Positions 61,190 to 64,000 of a DNA stretch of 64,000 bases are shown in pieces (position 1 is the first letter of the stretch; each line of letters starts with the position of its first letter). Below the pieces are notes generated by a model. That model saw only the letters and a list, made by a program, of their open reading frames with translations. It was not told the origin of the DNA and ran no database searches. The stretch comes from Pithys albifrons albifrons (Eukaryota > Chordata > Aves > Passeriformes > Thamnophilidae), in NCBI RefSeq assembly GCF_047495875.1, contig NC_092462.1, forward strand, positions 40,523,669 through 40,587,668. Reading direction: 5' to 3'. The translations under genes and the position numbers were made by a program.

Positions 61190-64000
61190 CTGCAGAATTA
61201 AATATAGTTAAAGAGAAGTGTAACATCAATCTCTTCATACTATGAATAACACCAGAAAAGGCCAACAATTGGCACAACGTGTTTCTTGTCACAGTAGCTG
61301 AATGCTATTTTAGTCTTTAGAAAGTCTATTTCTTAGTTTTATTTTGAACACAGTTTGGCTTATAAGCCAAGATCCCAGACAAATCTACAAGTCCATTAAC
61401 AAAGAAGATGTCCTCCTCACCCTGATTCCACATCAGCTGATAAGCCAGCTCACATCTCAGGATATGGAGCTGTCTTAGTAGAAAACTTCACTAACAGTGA
61501 GGCTTATTAATGGGGATACAGTAGGTGCAGATAGCTAACTATAGTTGAGGGTGGATGTCCAAATGTGCTAATCAACCCTAACAGGCTTTAATTTAATTTT
61601 AATGGAATATTTTAATCCTTTGATGAGTTAGTAATGCAATTTATATACTTGTTCTAGTTTTTCCCCCCTGCAAAAACCTGAATAACTATTTACACTAGTA
61701 GCGATTATGAATTACCTAGTTACCAAGAACAGAGCCTCATTTTCCAGTCTTCTGTGTATACAGGGTAAATGGATATTTTTGTCCTTGAAAGTTCTTGACA
61801 AAATGAACTGGGTTTAGCAGAGGTCCAAGATCTTTTCAGCAAACAGTATGCAGTGTATGAGGAAAGTAATCTTTCAAATGCATACATTCTTTAAAAAATA
61901 TACTGATTTATTTTATCCAGTAGTCCAACAAGGCCATTTAAGAGAGTCATTGTTCAGCTAGAGGCTAGAGAATGGAAAGAGACTGTAAATCTTCTCTACA
62001 GAAGATTTTTCCTACTCGGAGAGTATCTGGATGCTACAGAGATGTTATGGTTATTTCTATAAGCCTTTAACAACCTTCTTGTGTATTCTGGGTGCAATGT
62101 AACTGCAGCCCAGGGACACTTGGATTATGTAAACAGCCCCTTGAAAGCCTTCAAAGTTTCAGAACTTTTGCAAGGTGTCATATCTGAATGAGGCATCTGG
62201 TCATCAGGATCCAAGATTTGAAGCCACTAGTACTTTAATGCTCAAGAAGTCACTTACCACATTGTCATCTCTTTTCAGTACTTGCATTTGCTTTACCTTT
62301 CCTTTCAGTATGACTTTTTTCAGCTCTTAGTAAGATGATGAATGCAGATAACAAAGCCTCTGATCAGTGAGAAAGGAAACTTAGCTTCAAGTTGTTCTGA
62401 TTCTTTACATTATAAAATTGTCCTCCATGAGGGAGCCAAAAGGAATATAGGACCATTTTATGCATGCTAATGTTGTCACTTGCAGGGGCTCTAACAAACC
62501 ATGTGGTTTTTATAACTAAGTATTTCTGTATAAATCAGTATAATTGACAGTGCCAGAAACTAGCCCTAAGCAAATGAAATGCAAGACAAAATCTTCTGTA
62601 AGCAAATTAATCACAGTTTAAGTGATAGGAAACTTGCACTTCATTTCTTTCCCAAGATACATTTGTAATGGAAGAGTAATTCTCTTTTTTCTCAAAAGAC
62701 TAGGGAGGCTGTCAGGTGCTCTGGGGCAATGGAAATAAGTCGTTTATGCCTCCCGTGAATATAACTATGAAATGTTTGTATTTGTGAACAAAGGCCAGAC
62801 TAACCTCATAAATTGGACATTCTAGGCTTTGACCCATGGACTTAGACCACTGACGAATGGGTCACTGCCCCAGGTCTCTGGTCCTGCAGTTCTCATGAAG
62901 GCACTGTGCTATAATTTAAGGCTACTTTGCTAGTGCCAACTTTGAAGATCTGCTTAAAAGATTGTTCTGCTCTTATTGCCTGGAAGCATATCTTTTTAAT
63001 TAATATCAGTGTTTCTCAAGATTTTTGGTTAAGAATGAAGTCTCTTTGACTTTATACAGCAGTGTCCCCGGGCTTGCTGTTCAAAAAAGTTGTTTAGACT
63101 CTTTTTTTTCAGGATATTCCACCATCCTACATTATGTATTTCAAAAAATCCTTTTAAATGTGAAGTTTCTATCAAATGACAGAAGATTACAAATCAAGGG
63201 GATATTTGAAGCCAAAGTCTGGAGATTGTTTGCTGTATTTATTTCTGAAGTTAGGTCAGAATTCATGTCTTAATCAATTTCAAGATATAAGACAATAATA
63301 AAATACGCTGAAAAACTGATATTTCCAGTCTGCTGTAACACCCTGAATGAGGAGCTAATTAAATTTAGTATTTAACTCCTTCATAGCAGTTGTGGGCATT
63401 TTTTTCATTGTATAAACACATAAATCCTGCCTCTGCACCTTTGATAGCAGAATAGCTATGTAGGCAGCCCTGTGCAGGGTTCAGTGAGTAATCCAATCTC
63501 AGAGTGATAAAGGCAGAGCACTCAAATCTGCAGGTCAGGATGCAACAGGAAAGGCTGTAGTTTAGCAAGAGTCTATAAAAGATAAAAGCTCCCCTTGACC
63601 ACAGGCTGACCACAGATTGACTGAAATTCACTGTAGTTGCCAATATATTAAACAAATATATAGTTCCACTTTAATTAAGTTGAACTGTTAGAAGTGATTA
63701 CTTTCTATGTTTAAAATCATTATCTTTATTTCTGCAACTTTGTTTCCTCTTTTTAGCAACATGCTTTAATGTGACAAAAGCTCAGTGCTTTGGAAACAGG
63801 ACTCATTTTTCTCTAAACATTTGCTTTTTCTTCCTCCCCAAAGTAATATAAAAACATGGGGGATTTACTGCCTTTTTACTCAAACCTTTTATCTGGAAGC
63901 TATTTTTAACCTTTGAATTTCATATTTGGTATTTTCCCCAATAATTTGGGTGCTCGTTTGCTCTGTTGGGATTAGTGGATGCTGTAATAAAGCCATCAAA
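61190..64000. other. Probable intron/flank, no further confirmed exon
   Basis: A candidate at 62258-62325 (minus) has a strong GTAAGTG donor but the wrong phase to join the exon at 61009-61189 directly. No CR1 or LTR recognised. The frames at 63025-63273 (plus) and 63365-63655 (minus) have no family resemblance. Confidence 0.45.

Overview
The window reads as AT-rich, non-coding genomic DNA from a bird. It contains at least eight CR1 LINE pieces with the avian-type 3' terminal motif (ATTCTATGATTC or its complement). It also holds several LTR-type endogenous retrovirus remnants whose layout and wording I associate with passerine LTR families; that narrower placement is from memory, not from a database. 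There is no complete protein-coding gene, operon, tRNA or CRISPR array. Almost all short open frames are chance frames in AT-rich DNA or shadows of CR1 ORF2.

Layout. 1-2447: unannotated AT-rich DNA. 2448-3153: solo LTR, minus. 8973-9154: CR1 tail, plus. 15953-17315: old CR1, minus. 19282-19700: LTR, minus. 20038-21122: second, unrelated LTR, plus, with perfect 13-bp inverted ends. 24961-25939: third LTR, plus, followed at 26010-26447 by a tandem array of about 133-bp units. 27045-28053: CR1 (minus) split by a younger CR1 (plus), plus a further CR1-like tail. 35180-35690: CR1, minus. 37979-38036: CR1 tail. 44223-44564: a SINE-like retroposon with a 5S rRNA head, a 3' hairpin, a CA tail and a 13-bp target-site duplication. 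48310-48443: CR1 tail. 50907-51602: a GC-rich LTR-like insert between perfect 12-bp direct repeats. 52905-53412: internal CR1 ORF2 fragment carrying the reverse transcriptase FADD motif. 61009-61189: one convincing coding exon on the minus strand, with good splice sites on both sides. The gaps hold only simple repeats and unannotated sequence.

How it fits together. The single exon suggests that at least the right end lies inside a minus-strand gene with large introns; I could not name the protein. The rest is best explained as intron or gene desert that has accumulated CR1, LTR and one 5S-headed SINE insertion. The two most interesting objects are the 5S-headed SINE (clear target-site duplication and a perfect UUCG-loop hairpin next to its tail) and the LTR-like insert with a 12-bp duplication, which is longer than retroviral integrase normally makes.
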